A stretch of 64,000 bases of DNA from Ignavibacteria bacterium (lineage in GTDB: Bacteria > Bacteroidota > Ignavibacteria > Tepidaquicellales > OLB5): the NCBI GenBank assembly GCA_017303675.1, contig JAFLBX010000001.1, forward strand, positions 445,970 through 509,969, written 5' to 3'. The notes below the pieces were generated by a model. That model did not search any database. It saw nothing but the letters and a program-made list of their open reading frames with translations, and had not been told where the DNA came from. Positions within the stretch are counted from its first letter, which is position 1. Each line of letters starts with the position of its first letter. Below are positions 16,753 to 26,489 of the stretch, piece after piece. The translations under genes were made by a program, and so were the position numbers.

Positions 16753-17472
16753 CTAATTACCTGTAAGGATCCTTTGAGCCAGGAAAACAGGTAATCCCTC
16801 TTTGTATATCTTTATGCTTGCGGAGCTTCTGTCATAATCAGCTCGAATATTCGAGTACCTGTATTCTTCAGTATCGAAAAAACCAAATGAAAGCCTGTTG
16901 TTTTTATCTCTGGGCTGGCCAACACTGCCAACATTTATAATATACCGGCTGCCGGTTTTTAATTTACCTTCTACAGCAGGCGCAGCTTCGCTGCCTGAGT
17001 TTTCAAATATCCGCGGTATGTGGGAGTGACCGATGAAACAAATTTTTTCTGTGAATGCACCGAAGTTAGTTACAGCGGCTTCTTCGTTCAATACATATTT
17101 GTAGTTTGCAGGTTCAAACGGACAGGCATGAACGAAGAGTAAATTATTTTCACTGTGTGTAAACGGAAGGGTCTTAATATACTCCAGGTTTTCAGGATGC
17201 AGTATTCCCCTTGTATGAACTGAAGATATCCTTGCAAACTCCCTGAATCTCTCTGAAATATACTGATGAAACTGCGCTTCATCGTGATTACCGAGAATTA
17301 CTACATCGCAGTTATTTTTAATTAATGATATCACTTCGTTCGGCTGCGCGCAGTAATCTACAAGGTCACCCAGGCAGATGATGCGGTCTGCTTTTAATTT
17401 TTCAATTTCCCTTAAGCAGGCTTCGGCTGCTTCAAGGTTTGCGTGTATATCTGATATGATCGCGTATTTCAA
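16753..17472 (-). CDS. Metallophosphoesterase (calcineurin-like, YfcE/MJ0936 type)
   Basis: 239 residues with all metal-binding motifs in order: SDIHAN (Asp8, His10), GDLVDY (Asp36), GNHDE (Asn62, His63), VHACP (His115) and GHSH (148-151). The two-metal site hydrolyses phosphoesters, often phosphodiesters such as cyclic nucleotides, but the substrate is not set by sequence. No signal peptide. It stands 151 bp downstream of dapD on the same strand. Confidence 0.9.
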   Translation of the reverse strand: MKYAIISDIHANLEAAEACLREIEKLKADRIICLGDLVDYCAQPNEVISLIKNNCDVVILGNHDEAQFHQYISERFREFARISSVHTRGILHPENLEYIKTLPFTHSENNLLFVHACPFEPANYKYVLNEEAAVTNFGAFTEKICFIGHSHIPRIFENSGSEAAPAVEGKLKTGSRYIINVGSVGQPRDKNNRLSFGFFDTEEYRYSNIRADYDRSSASIKIYKEGLPVFLAQRILTGN

Positions 17473-17623
17473 AATTTAGTTGGGTTATACAATTTGATTA
17501 TGCAAAGATAGAAATGTCTATGCCACCTTAGTTTAATTTAAATTCAATTTTGTTTCACTTTCGCCTTAGTAAGCGAAGCGAGAGATGGTTTGTCATTTGA
17601 GCTTTGACATTTGTCATTTTGAC

Positions 17624-18460
17624 CTATCTAAGACTCTCTTCCAGAGCAGTCCCTGCATCGGTTTTTTCATCGCGGTATTTTATTATCATCGGAGTGTAAA
17701 CCGATAAATGATTTTCCATGCCGAACTGGTTTGCCAGCGGGCGTGAGCCCGCAACTACAACAGCGCCTTCGGGAATAACAAGAGGCTCATCTTTAGTTTT
17801 GCGGTAGATTTTTCCTTTAACAGTATCATATACAGGTGTTGATCCTGTGATAATACATCCTGCCCCTATCACTGCTCTTTTCTGCACAATTGTGCCTTCA
17901 TATATTCCGCTGTTGCCGCCTATCATTACTTCATCTTCTATTATAACGGGTACTGAATTTATTGGCTCAAGCACTCCTCCTATCTGCGCTGCCGCGGAAA
18001 GATGTATCTTTTTACCTAATTGCGCGCATGAGCCAACTAGCGCATGTGAATCAATTAGCGAGTTATCATCAACATAAGCGCCAATATTTATATACATTGG
18101 CGGCATACAAATTACACCTTTACCAATATATGCGCCGGTTCTTATAGATGATCCCCCCGGCACTATCCTTACGGCATCATTCAGCTTCAAAGGTTTAATG
18201 GGCAAAGTATCCTTATCAAAAAACAGCATCTGCCGGTAAATTGACATATCCTTGTTCTTGCCGAGCCTGAATCCAAGCAGTATGCCTTTTTTAACCCATG
18301 TGTTGGCTTTCCACGTGCCGTTGGTTTTTTCTGCACTGCGCACAGTGCCGTTGTTGAGCAGCTTAACCATTTCCTTAAACGCTGCCATTGCTTTCTTTTT
18401 TTCGGCAGCTTTAATCTCACCTGCTGAAAAGTATTTTTCGATATCCTGCTCTAAACTCAT
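17624..18460 (-). CDS. dapD: 2,3,4,5-tetrahydropyridine-2,6-dicarboxylate N-succinyltransferase
   Basis: 278 residues, standard DapD length. The N-terminal helical domain is followed from about residue 95 by a left-handed beta-helix (hexapeptide repeats such as [49 protein letters not shown]). The [17 protein letters not shown] block and the C-terminal GSRPLANQ are typical. It succinylates tetrahydrodipicolinate in the succinylase branch of the lysine/diaminopimelate pathway. No other dap gene is near. Confidence 0.95.
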   Translation of the reverse strand: MSLEQDIEKYFSAGEIKAAEKKKAMAAFKEMVKLLNNGTVRSAEKTNGTWKANTWVKKGILLGFRLGKNKDMSIYRQMLFFDKDTLPIKPLKLNDAVRIVPGGSSIRTGAYIGKGVICMPPMYINIGAYVDDNSLIDSHALVGSCAQLGKKIHLSAAAQIGGVLEPINSVPVIIEDEVMIGGNSGIYEGTIVQKRAVIGAGCIITGSTPVYDTVKGKIYRKTKDEPLVIPEGAVVVAGSRPLANQFGMENHLSVYTPMIIKYRDEKTDAGTALEESLR

Positions 18461-18691
18461 ATATATTTTCGTTTTGAATTTATTCTGTAATTTTGCAAAA
18501 TACCTGTATTTTTAACGTTTTTCAATTGAAACCATATAATCTCAATGAAAAATTAGCTTATAACTCAATAAAACACATTTAATTGCAAATAATTGTAACA
18601 TTAATGTAAATATATTGAATGTTTAATAATGATACTGTAATTTTAAATATTAAAATTGTAAAAGGGTAAAACTATAAAGGAGCAAAATTTC

Positions 18692-19168
18692 ATGTCAGGC
18701 AAATTATCAAGAAGAGATTTTATAAAGCGTTCAGCGGTTGGTGTAATAGCCTCCGGCGCGATGCTTTCAAGTATAAATATTTCCGCATTCACTAAAGCAG
18801 CAGCAGCTTCAAAGGCAGTGTTCCGCAAAACAGGTGATGATATTGTAGTAAAGCTTTCAGAAAATGCAGCGCTCACAAAAACAGGCGGCAGTGTTAAGAT
18901 AAACGATGAGCTTATGCTTATTAGGAATTCTGAAACAACCTTTTTGGCTATCAGAACAATTTGCACACACAAAGGCTGTGATGTTGAGCTTGAAGGTGAT
19001 AAATTCGTTTGTCCATGCCACGGCTCTGAATTTTCATTAACAGGAAAAGTTGAAACAGGTCCCGCAAAGGATAACCTGAAAACATTTGAAACAATTTTTG
19101 ATTCCGATAAAGGCACGGTTACAATAAAAACCGATGGTGCCGATAAAAAGGAAGAAAAAAGCAATTAG
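18692..19168 (+). CDS. Tat-exported Rieske [2Fe-2S] protein
   Basis: 158 residues. The N-terminus has a twin-arginine motif (SRRDFIKRS) and a hydrophobic stretch, so it should be exported folded by Tat. Rieske motifs are CTHKGC (Cys91, His93 as ligands, Cys96 in the disulfide) and CPCHGSEF (Cys107, His110 as ligands, Cys109 in the disulfide). Preceded by AAGGAG. No cytochrome b gene is adjacent on either side, so it is not encoded in a bc operon as usual; it could be an independent periplasmic electron carrier or the Rieske subunit of a complex encoded elsewhere. A 16-bp-stem terminator follows. Confidence 0.9.
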   Translation: MSGKLSRRDFIKRSAVGVIASGAMLSSINISAFTKAAAASKAVFRKTGDDIVVKLSENAALTKTGGSVKINDELMLIRNSETTFLAIRTICTHKGCDVELEGDKFVCPCHGSEFSLTGKVETGPAKDNLKTFETIFDSDKGTVTIKTDGADKKEEKSN

Positions 19169-19191
19169 GTTTTACGTTACTGATAAATAAC

Positions 19192-19223
19192 AAAGGCTGT
19201 ATCATTTAAATGATACAGCCTTT
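19192..19223. terminator. Terminator between the Rieske and proline dehydrogenase genes
   Basis: A perfect palindrome with 16-nt arms (AAAGGCTGTATCATTT and its complement) and TTTTT on the right. With A on the left it can serve both convergent genes. Confidence 0.8.
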
Positions 19224-19246
19224 TTGTTTATTCAAAATTTTTCCTG

Positions 19247-20149
19247 TTACTTACCACCGTTCAAAATACTTTTTACAACATAACCTGCCATCTGCGGATT
19301 TTCCTTAAAGCGCCTGATCGAATACTGGTACCAATGAGTACCGAACGGAATATAAATCCGCATACGGTGACCGTCCTTAACTATCTTATCGCGCATACCT
19401 TCTCTTACTCCCAGCAGCATCTGAAATTCATACCGGTCTTTTGGTTTTTTAAGCTCATCAATAAGCTTATACGCGCCATCAACAAGGTATTCATCGTGTG
19501 TAGCAATTCCAACGTATGAATCCTTTTCAAGCATGAGCCTTAAAATTTTCAGAAAGTTATCACGGACCTCCTGTCTTTCTTTAAAAGCAATTTCCTCAGG
19601 CTCAATATAAATTCCTTTGCAAAGCCTGAAGTTTGTTCCGCTTTCTATCAGCTTTGCGGCATCATCATAGGTCCGCCGTAAGTAAGCCTGCAGCACAATG
19701 CCGCAGTTGCTGTATGTCTTTCTTGCTTCGGTAAATACCCAAATTGTATCATCTGTCACACTTGAATCTTCCATATCTATGCGCACGAAGATATTATGCT
19801 CCTTCGCTTTTGCGAATATTTCCTTCACATTGCTTAAGCAGAATTCCCTGTCAATTTTTAATCCAAGTGATGTCAGCTTAATTGACTGGTTTGAATTAAG
19901 GGAATGTTTCTTGATCGCACTAAGCACTTCGAGGCATTCATTTTTTGAGCGTGTTGCATCTTCCTTTTCAAATACATCCTCGCCAAGCACATCTATGGTT
20001 CCCATAATGCCTTTGGCATTAAGCTTCTCTGATGTTATTACTGCATGACCCAGTGTTTCACCGGCAATATATCGGTTCGCGAATCTTCTCACTATTGCTT
20101 TTGGAACAAGCGGCAGGGTGCCGACGACTAACTTATTAATTATACCCAT
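19247..20149 (-). CDS. Proline dehydrogenase (monofunctional)
   Basis: 300 residues, the length of the monofunctional bacterial PRODH enzymes. Recognised from the TIM-barrel blocks IFVRIDMEDSSVTDDTI, CGIVLQAYLRRTYDD, FRLCKGIYIEPEEIAF, VGIATHDEYL and FQMLLGVREGMRDKI, with the terminal YIPFGTHWYQYSIRRFKENP that contacts substrate and FAD. It oxidises proline to pyrroline-5-carboxylate and gives electrons to quinone. The P5C dehydrogenase gene is not in this window. Located after leuS and the DUF2203 gene, but a hairpin lies before its start, so it may have its own promoter. Confidence 0.93.
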   Translation of the reverse strand: MGIINKLVVGTLPLVPKAIVRRFANRYIAGETLGHAVITSEKLNAKGIMGTIDVLGEDVFEKEDATRSKNECLEVLSAIKKHSLNSNQSIKLTSLGLKIDREFCLSNVKEIFAKAKEHNIFVRIDMEDSSVTDDTIWVFTEARKTYSNCGIVLQAYLRRTYDDAAKLIESGTNFRLCKGIYIEPEEIAFKERQEVRDNFLKILRLMLEKDSYVGIATHDEYLVDGAYKLIDELKKPKDRYEFQMLLGVREGMRDKIVKDGHRMRIYIPFGTHWYQYSIRRFKENPQMAGYVVKSILNGGK

Positions 20150-20180
20150 ATATTTTTGTTTCTCATTTGTATTAATAAAA

Positions 20181-20205
20181 AAGGGAACAAAAAAGCTGCT
20201 CCCTT
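20181..20205 (-). terminator. Probable terminator after the DUF2203 gene
   Basis: On the - strand AAGGGA and TCCCTT pair around a 13-nt loop and are followed by a T run. It separates leuS-DUF2203 from the proline dehydrogenase gene. Confidence 0.55.
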
Positions 20206-20210
20206 AAACT

Positions 20211-20603
20211 CTATAACTCACTGATATTTCTTCTTCCTGTAAACCCGTCGGGGATAGTATGCCACCAGTTGATATCACCTTCACCGAACTTCCAGCATAA
20301 ATAAACTTCCTCGCCGTTATTGCGGATATGAGGGAAGTCCACCAGTCCCCTGTCAATTCCTTTTACCATTACCCCGTCATCATTAAGCTTCCGTAAAATA
20401 TCTATCAGCCTGTCCATTTCTTCAGGGAAAGCGCTTTTGCCGTTGGGTCCCGAACCGCCCAGGTATGAATGGCTGTATACATCATATCCCTTCTGGTCAA
20501 GCCTGCGCTTAAGGTTTATCATCTCTTCAATATCACCCTTAATGCTGTCCAGCTTATCATTGGCTTCTTCAAGCGTAAAATGTATGATGTGCTGATAATT
20601 CAT
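20211..20603 (-). CDS. DUF2203 family protein
   Basis: 130 residues. An N-terminal helical hairpin (FTLEEANDKLDSIKGDIEEM) is followed by the family signature: GLVDFPHIRNNGEEVYLCWK, FGEGDINWWHTIPDGFTGR. The function of the family is unknown. It starts 5 bp after the leuS stop on the same strand, so they are very likely co-transcribed. No signal peptide or membrane segment. Confidence 0.85.
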   Translation of the reverse strand: MNYQHIIHFTLEEANDKLDSIKGDIEEMINLKRRLDQKGYDVYSHSYLGGSGPNGKSAFPEEMDRLIDILRKLNDDGVMVKGIDRGLVDFPHIRNNGEEVYLCWKFGEGDINWWHTIPDGFTGRRNISEL

Positions 20604-20608
20604 GTTAC

Positions 20609-23050
20609 TTATTTTACCACAATATTTACTAGCTTATTTTTTACAACAATTTCCTTCACTATCTGCTTGCCTTCAATGTATGATCTTATCTTCTCATCAT
20701 TTTTCATCATCTCCAGCAGCTTTTCATCAGGTGTATCGGTTTCTGCTTCTATCCTTGATCTTACCTTCCCGTTTATCTGCCCAATAACTGTTACAACATT
20801 TTTCTGTACTTTAGCGGGGTTATATTCAGGCCATGGCTCAAAGGAAATGGTTGAATCATTACCCAGCCTGTTCCACAGCTCTTCTGCAAGGTGAGGCGCA
20901 AACGGAGCCAGCAGCTTTATCAATGTAACAACAAGCTCCTTCGGTATTGTTTCAAGACGCGAAATTTCATTAACATATATCATCAGCTCACTTACGCAGG
21001 TATTGAACTTCATATCCATATCTTCAATATCTTCGGTGACCTTCATGATTGTTCTGTGCATAACTCTCTCAGCATCACCTTCGGGTCTGGCATCAGTTAT
21101 CTTCGCATTAATTCCGCCTTCTTCATTAACAACAAGCCTCCATATTTTATTCAGGAAACGGTAAACCCCTTCAATGCCCTTGGTTGACCACGGCTTTGTT
21201 GCCGAAAGCGGACCAAGGAACATTTCAAACAGCCTTAATGAATCAGCCCCGTAGCCGTTAATCACATCATCGGGATTAACAACATTACCCCGGCTTTTTG
21301 ACATTTTGTTTGAATCTTCGCCAAGTATCATACCCTGGTGAAACAGCCTTACAAATGGCTCACGTGTAGAAACGTAACCAAGATCGAACAGCACTTTGTG
21401 CCAGAACCTTGCGTACAGCAAATGCAGAACGGCATGTTCAGCTCCGCCTAAATACAGGTTAACAGGCATCCAGTATTTTTCAGCTTCTTTGTTTACAAAT
21501 TCCTTATCATTATTGGGGTCAAGGAACCTTAAGTAATACCAGCATGAACCTGCCCATTGCGGCATCGTATTGGTTTCACGCTTTGCCGGCTTGCCTGTTT
21601 CAGGATCGGTAGTATTGACCCATTCGCTTATCCCTGCCAGCGGACTCTCACCCGTTCCAATGGTTTTATAATTTTCAACTTCGGGCAGCATCACAGGAAG
21701 CTCATCTTCGGGCAGTAATTTTACTGTGCCGTCTTCAAGGTGGATAATAGGGAAAGGTTCACCCCAGAATCTTTGGCGAGAAAACAGCCAGTCGCGCAGC
21801 TTATATTGAACTGTACCTTTTCCCAGTCCTTTGGCTTCCAGCCACTCAATTACTTTTTTCTTTGCCTTTTCGGTTTTAAGACCGTTAATGAAATCAGAGT
21901 TCACAGCTACACCTTCTGAACTGAAGGCTTCTTTTGTGATATCGCTTGTTTCATTGCCTGCAGGCTTTACAACATCAATTATGGGAATATGGTACTTAGT
22001 AGCAAATTCCCAGTCACGCTCATCGTGTGCCGGCACTGCCATAATAGCTCCGGTACCATAGCCCATCAGTACGTAATCACTTATCCATATCGGTATTTCA
22101 GCATTGTTAACCGGGTTAACTGCATATGCTCCGGTGAACACACCTGATTTTTCCTTCTCCAGAGCCTGGCGCTCAAGATCAGATTTATGTTTTGCGTTTT
22201 CCTTGTATATTTCAACTGCGGTTTTACACTCTGCTGTTGTTATCTTATCCACCAGCGGATGCTCAGGCGCCAGCACCATGTATGTTGCGCCCCACAGTGT
22301 ATCAGGACGAGTGGTGAAAACTTCAATATTTACCCCGCCTAAATCCTCCCCCGCTATCCTGAAAGTTACTTTTGCGCCTTCAGATTTTCCTATCCAGTTA
22401 CGCTGCATTTCTTTTGTACTCTCAGGCCAGTCCAGCATATCAAGATCAATAAGTAATCTTTCGGCATATTCGGTAATTTTCAGCATCCATTGCTTCATGG
22501 GCCTGCGTACTACAGTATATCCTTTTTCGATCTGCTCAGGCACTTCTTCGTTTGCAAGAACAGTGCCAAGCTCAGGGCACCAGTTCACGGGAATTTCAGC
22601 CTGGTAAGCCAGCCCTTTTTTGTAAAGCTGCATAAAGATCCACTGAGTCCATTTATAATATTTCGGATCAATTGTTGCGATCTCTCTTGTCCAGTCAATT
22701 GAAAGTCCGATTGATTTAAGCTGCCGCTTAAAATTTTCAATGCTTTTTTGAGTTGTGATGCGCGGATGTATCCCTGTTTTTATAGCGAACTGTTCAGCGG
22801 GTAAGCCAAAGGCGTCCCATCCCATTGGATGAAGTACATTAAAGCCTTTCATCCTTTTATACCGGGCAATAATATCTGTTGCTGTATAACCTTCGGGGTG
22901 TCCAACGTGCAAACCATCGCTTGAAGGATACGGAAAGAAATCCAGTACGTAATACTTGGGTTTTGTGTGATCTATTTCTGCGGCAAAGGTTTTGTTTTTA
23001 TCCCAAAATTCCTGCCATTTTTTCTCAATTTCTGTAAAATTATACTTCAT
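20609..23050 (-). CDS. leuS: Leucyl-tRNA synthetase
   Basis: 813 residues, at the short end for bacterial LeuRS. Class I motifs: [17 protein letters not shown] with HVGH (48-51) and [10 protein letters not shown] near residue 590. The CP1 editing domain is recognised from [20 protein letters not shown] and [15 protein letters not shown]. The tryptophan-rich [17 protein letters not shown] block is also typical. It charges tRNA-Leu and edits misformed products. Ends with the anticodon-binding domain ([14 protein letters not shown]). Confidence 0.98.
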   Translation of the reverse strand: MKYNFTEIEKKWQEFWDKNKTFAAEIDHTKPKYYVLDFFPYPSSDGLHVGHPEGYTATDIIARYKRMKGFNVLHPMGWDAFGLPAEQFAIKTGIHPRITTQKSIENFKRQLKSIGLSIDWTREIATIDPKYYKWTQWIFMQLYKKGLAYQAEIPVNWCPELGTVLANEEVPEQIEKGYTVVRRPMKQWMLKITEYAERLLIDLDMLDWPESTKEMQRNWIGKSEGAKVTFRIAGEDLGGVNIEVFTTRPDTLWGATYMVLAPEHPLVDKITTAECKTAVEIYKENAKHKSDLERQALEKEKSGVFTGAYAVNPVNNAEIPIWISDYVLMGYGTGAIMAVPAHDERDWEFATKYHIPIIDVVKPAGNETSDITKEAFSSEGVAVNSDFINGLKTEKAKKKVIEWLEAKGLGKGTVQYKLRDWLFSRQRFWGEPFPIIHLEDGTVKLLPEDELPVMLPEVENYKTIGTGESPLAGISEWVNTTDPETGKPAKRETNTMPQWAGSCWYYLRFLDPNNDKEFVNKEAEKYWMPVNLYLGGAEHAVLHLLYARFWHKVLFDLGYVSTREPFVRLFHQGMILGEDSNKMSKSRGNVVNPDDVINGYGADSLRLFEMFLGPLSATKPWSTKGIEGVYRFLNKIWRLVVNEEGGINAKITDARPEGDAERVMHRTIMKVTEDIEDMDMKFNTCVSELMIYVNEISRLETIPKELVVTLIKLLAPFAPHLAEELWNRLGNDSTISFEPWPEYNPAKVQKNVVTVIGQINGKVRSRIEAETDTPDEKLLEMMKNDEKIRSYIEGKQIVKEIVVKNKLVNIVVK

Positions 23051-23194
23051 ATCTTACAAAATTACTAATTTGTAATCTAATAATCAGTGGAAATATGATT
23101 CTATAAAATACTGTTTTGAATCAAATTTATTTGCTAATTTACAGTTTACTGATATTTTTTGCTGATATATTTTAATTCATAACAATTATTATTT

Positions 23195-23962
23195 ATGGAA
23201 AAAAATACTTCGACTGAAATTTTCAGAAACAAAAGTTTAATCCTTATAATTGCCGGTTATATAATATTATACGGTACTTTTGAACTGACAGCCAAATTAA
23301 CCGGCGATACTATAAACCCTTTAAATGCGCTTCTTATTTCTGTATGTGTACTTATTGCAGCTGCAATAGCTGAAGTATTGTTGTTTAAGACCGGGATTTC
23401 AGACCTGGTAAAAATTCTTGGTTTAGGAAAACCCGGCAGTAAAGCAATTATAACATCTCTTATAATTACACTACTTCTGTTTTTATGTTATCCTTTGATA
23501 ACAATGCTTACGGGATACAACTTCTCTATACCTAAAAACTGGATATGGCTTGCCATCGGAGTATTTGTATTACATGGGATAGCGGAAGAAGTATTGTACC
23601 GCGGGTTTTTATTCCGCCGCCTGCGCGAAGGAAGAAGCTTTTGGAAAGCAGCATGGCTAGCTGTAATTTTATTTTCAGTTGCGCATATTCCAATTATTAT
23701 AAACCAGGGGTTGCTTGTTGGGGGAATGGCAGTTTTGCTGGCGGTCGTTTCATCATTTCCTTTTTCATATTTGTATGAAAAAGGAGGGAACACTATTTGG
23801 GCACCGGCTATTGTTCACGCTGCAATTGATACAATAATTCCTGTGCTTGCTGCAGGTCCTATGGATGAGAGGGCAACACTTGCTGTTACACTCTGGATGG
23901 CTGCTTCTATGATTATTCCATATATATCGTTTTTGATACTTAAGAAGAAAATGGCAGTGTGA
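23195..23962 (+). CDS. CPBP family intramembrane metalloprotease
   Basis: 255 residues with about eight membrane segments. The conserved motifs are EEVLYR (Glu131, Glu132, Arg136), a histidine in FSVAHIP (His164) and a second in IVHAAID (His208), as in CAAX protease/bacteriocin-processing (CPBP, Abi) enzymes. Substrate unknown; bacterial members cleave membrane proteins or protect from bacteriocins. It stands alone, divergent from leuS. Confidence 0.88.
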   Translation: MEKNTSTEIFRNKSLILIIAGYIILYGTFELTAKLTGDTINPLNALLISVCVLIAAAIAEVLLFKTGISDLVKILGLGKPGSKAIITSLIITLLLFLCYPLITMLTGYNFSIPKNWIWLAIGVFVLHGIAEEVLYRGFLFRRLREGRSFWKAAWLAVILFSVAHIPIIINQGLLVGGMAVLLAVVSSFPFSYLYEKGGNTIWAPAIVHAAIDTIIPVLAAGPMDERATLAVTLWMAASMIIPYISFLILKKKMAV

Positions 23963-24091
23963 TTAATAATCATTAGTCCATATTACATACTACAAAACCT
24001 TCAAAATGAATTTTATTTAAGCATTCATATAGCTAAATTTGCAGGCAGTTTATAACCTGTTCACAGTACTAAATTACCTGAAATTAATAAA

Positions 24092-24931
24092 TTGACCCAC
24101 AGATTAAAGGACATAAAATTAATAGTAATAGATATCGACGGTACGCTTGTTGATCAGCACGGAAATGTGGGAGCAAAAACCCTGCATCTTGCAAAAGAAC
24201 TGAAAAAAAAGAATATCTTCTGCACACTTTCCTCAGCAAGGTCTTTCCATTATTCCTCTCATATTGCTGATGACCTGGAAATAGATATCCCTTTTGTAAC
24301 ACTTGATGGTGCACTTATAAAAGGCAGAAAAGGTGAATCTGTATACAGGGGTATCATAAAGGATTCATTTGTACACAAAGCTATCGCTTTGGCAGAAGAT
24401 AACTACGGCAAGATAACAATGTGCGATGAACATAATCTGTTTGTTACACCCAATAACGCAGTGGTAAAAGAATACACTAAGCTTTCAGCCCCGATAAAAG
24501 AAATTTCGGATTTTACGGGAGTAAAAGATATCCTGGAAATTCTTATCTATTGCGAAGATAAAGCCAGCATGAAACATATTAAAGCGGGCTTTGGCTTTTT
24601 TGAAAAACTCGGTGTTCACCTAAGTGTTACCAAATCACCCCGCAATGATTATTACCTGCTTACTATTAAAAATAAACGCAGCAACAAGCTCGAAAGCGTT
24701 AAAAGGCTTGTTAAGCATTTGGGTTTTAATAAAAAAAATGTGGCTGTTATCGGCGACTGGCATAACGATATGCCGCTGTTTGATTTCGGCGCTTATAACA
24801 TAGCTGTTAAAAATGCCATACCCGAGCTGAAACGAAAAGCTGACTACGTGACAAACTCAACAAATAACGAAGACGCAGTTGGCGAAGTGCTTGAGCTAGT
24901 TAAAGCGCATGCTGCAAACGGTACAAACTGA
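24092..24931 (+). CDS. HAD superfamily phosphatase (Cof type)
   Basis: 279 residues when started at TTG 24092; no ATG or clear ribosome site lies nearby, so the start is uncertain. Motif I is VIDIDGTLVD (nucleophile Asp14, acid Asp16), the motif II segment is TLSSARS, a lysine follows in RSNKLESVKRL, and motif IV is VIGDWHNDMPLF. The cap between about residues 90 and 200 is of the Cof/C2 type. These enzymes remove phosphate from sugar phosphates, pyridoxal phosphate or similar small molecules. No close partner genes. Confidence 0.85.
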   Translation: MTHRLKDIKLIVIDIDGTLVDQHGNVGAKTLHLAKELKKKNIFCTLSSARSFHYSSHIADDLEIDIPFVTLDGALIKGRKGESVYRGIIKDSFVHKAIALAEDNYGKITMCDEHNLFVTPNNAVVKEYTKLSAPIKEISDFTGVKDILEILIYCEDKASMKHIKAGFGFFEKLGVHLSVTKSPRNDYYLLTIKNKRSNKLESVKRLVKHLGFNKKNVAVIGDWHNDMPLFDFGAYNIAVKNAIPELKRKADYVTNSTNNEDAVGEVLELVKAHAANGTN

Positions 24932-25312
24932 AGAACCCTTTCTTTTTAATTACAATTAAATTTTTACAAAACCATATTAGGTATATTTCGACTTATGCCG
25001 TATTATCATAAGAAGTTAACCCACAACAAAATAATCAAATAGGATAGTTCTAACCCCACACTTTGACGAGAAACTGCTATAGGTAAAGTATGGAGTAAAA
25101 TTTTATCCTTGTTTTTTTTTTTTTGAATTTACAAATTTTACAACACATCTTTAAATAATTAACTTTAATATATTATGCAAATCAAATTAATACTACTACA
25201 TCTACCAAACCACGTTATATCTGTTTAACCGAAAACGATACTAAATATTTGCTATATTTTTAATTTCTAGTAAAAAAGATTCTTAACTTTAAACTAATCA
25301 GGAGGCAATAAA
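24932..25312. promoter_or_regulatory. 381-bp gene-free upstream region of the three-gene secreted-protein unit
   Basis: Very A+T rich. It has a run of 13 T at 25112-25124, a weak hairpin CTTATG/CATAAG (24992-25012) and a strong Shine-Dalgarno AGGAGG at 25300-25305. No perfect TAnnTTTG promoter was found, and no RNA gene is evident. The T run could slip in replication and change promoter spacing. Confidence 0.4.
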
Positions 25313-26470
25313 ATGAAAAGGAATTACGCTATCTTAATTTACCTTTTTTTCTTTTTTGTTTTACAAATTAGCATAAATTCACAATGGCTGGAGAATGAAA
25401 ATGGAATATATTATACAGGTGGTTCAGTCGGGGTTGGACTGCCACCAGCACCGTTTTACAAACTAAATGTAAGCGGTATCACTAGAAGTAATCAATTTGA
25501 TTGGGGACTTGGTTCAAGATTAACTGAAGAACAAGGAGGTTCAATTGAACTAGGTGTTAACAACTCTGAAAGTGAAACCCCTTATGTTGATTTTCATTTT
25601 GGACTAAGTACGGGTGTACAAGATTTTAATACCCGCATCATTAATTCTGCTGATAATAAGTTGGATATCATATCGCAAAATGGTTCAAAAATGACTTTTG
25701 ATGGTAAAACTACCCGCTTTGGTTTTACATTACCTTCAGTAAAATTAACGAACAGTATTCTGAATGGGTTTACAAGCGGAAACAGCTTGATTTTTCAGAA
25801 TGCAAACGGAACACTTGGAATTGACTTTTGGAAATTCGGGTCAACTAACGGTGTAATTAATTTTTATGCAGATTACGAAGAGGAAAACTACACTCAATTA
25901 TCTATCAAATCAGATAATACAGTGGGCTGGGGAAATGATGAAAGTTGGCTTTCTGCATGGAATCCAACAAACAATGGACCGGGGATAAGTCTTAACAAAA
26001 CAGGGACACATACCGGAGCTACTCCTTATATAGATTTTACTTCAGGTTACAGTAGTGAATCTAATCATATAGATGTGAGGATTAAAAATTCTGGTACAAA
26101 TACTCTGGATTTCTGGACCGACATGGATAATAGCGGCAATGGTGGTATAAAAGTTGTGACAATAAAACCAGAAGGTGTTTTTGCGAAAAAACTTACTGTG
26201 CAGGCAAGCTGGTCTGATTTTGTCTTTAAGAAAGGCTATCATTTGATCAGTTTAACAGAGCTTGAAAAATATATAAAAGAAAACGGGCACTTGCCCGAAA
26301 TACCGGATGAAAATTATGTACACGAAAACGGTATTGAACTTGGCGAAATGACTTCTAAATTATTGCAAAAAATAGAAGAACTTAGTTTATATTTAATCGA
26401 AATGAATAAGCAAGTGGAACAATTAAAAAAAGAAAATTCTGAAATTAAATCATTATTAATTAATAAATAA
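25313..26470 (+). CDS. Secreted fibre-like protein with C-terminal coiled coil
   Basis: 385 residues with a signal peptide (residues 1-24, ending ISINSQ). The middle (about 40-290) is Gly/Asn/Thr-rich beta sequence with two similar halves (TPYVDFHFG... and TPYIDFTSGYSS...). The C-terminus (about 300-385) has the pattern WSDFVFKKGYHLISLTELEK, ENGHLPEIPDE, ENGIELGEM and then a leucine-heptad coiled coil (KIEELSLYLIEMNKQ). This tail is common in Bacteroidota secreted proteins and resembles the chaperone-type ends of tail-fibre proteins. No T9SS sorting domain of its own. First of three genes; 19 bp to the next, which is T9SS-sorted. Confidence 0.75.
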   Translation: MKRNYAILIYLFFFFVLQISINSQWLENENGIYYTGGSVGVGLPPAPFYKLNVSGITRSNQFDWGLGSRLTEEQGGSIELGVNNSESETPYVDFHFGLSTGVQDFNTRIINSADNKLDIISQNGSKMTFDGKTTRFGFTLPSVKLTNSILNGFTSGNSLIFQNANGTLGIDFWKFGSTNGVINFYADYEEENYTQLSIKSDNTVGWGNDESWLSAWNPTNNGPGISLNKTGTHTGATPYIDFTSGYSSESNHIDVRIKNSGTNTLDFWTDMDNSGNGGIKVVTIKPEGVFAKKLTVQASWSDFVFKKGYHLISLTELEKYIKENGHLPEIPDENYVHENGIELGEMTSKLLQKIEELSLYLIEMNKQVEQLKKENSEIKSLLINK

Positions 26471-26489
26471 AATTATTGGAGAATTAATA

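Noticed and set aside
18643-19164. Long open frame on the - strand opposite the Rieske gene
   Set aside because: Low-complexity Ser/Phe/Leu product typical of an antisense frame; the + strand has Tat and Rieske motifs and a ribosome site.
25112-25124. Run of 13 T as a rho-independent terminator of the HAD gene
   Set aside because: No GC-rich stem precedes it; it is about 180 bp past the stop codon and may be a slippage-prone tract or a sequencing artefact.
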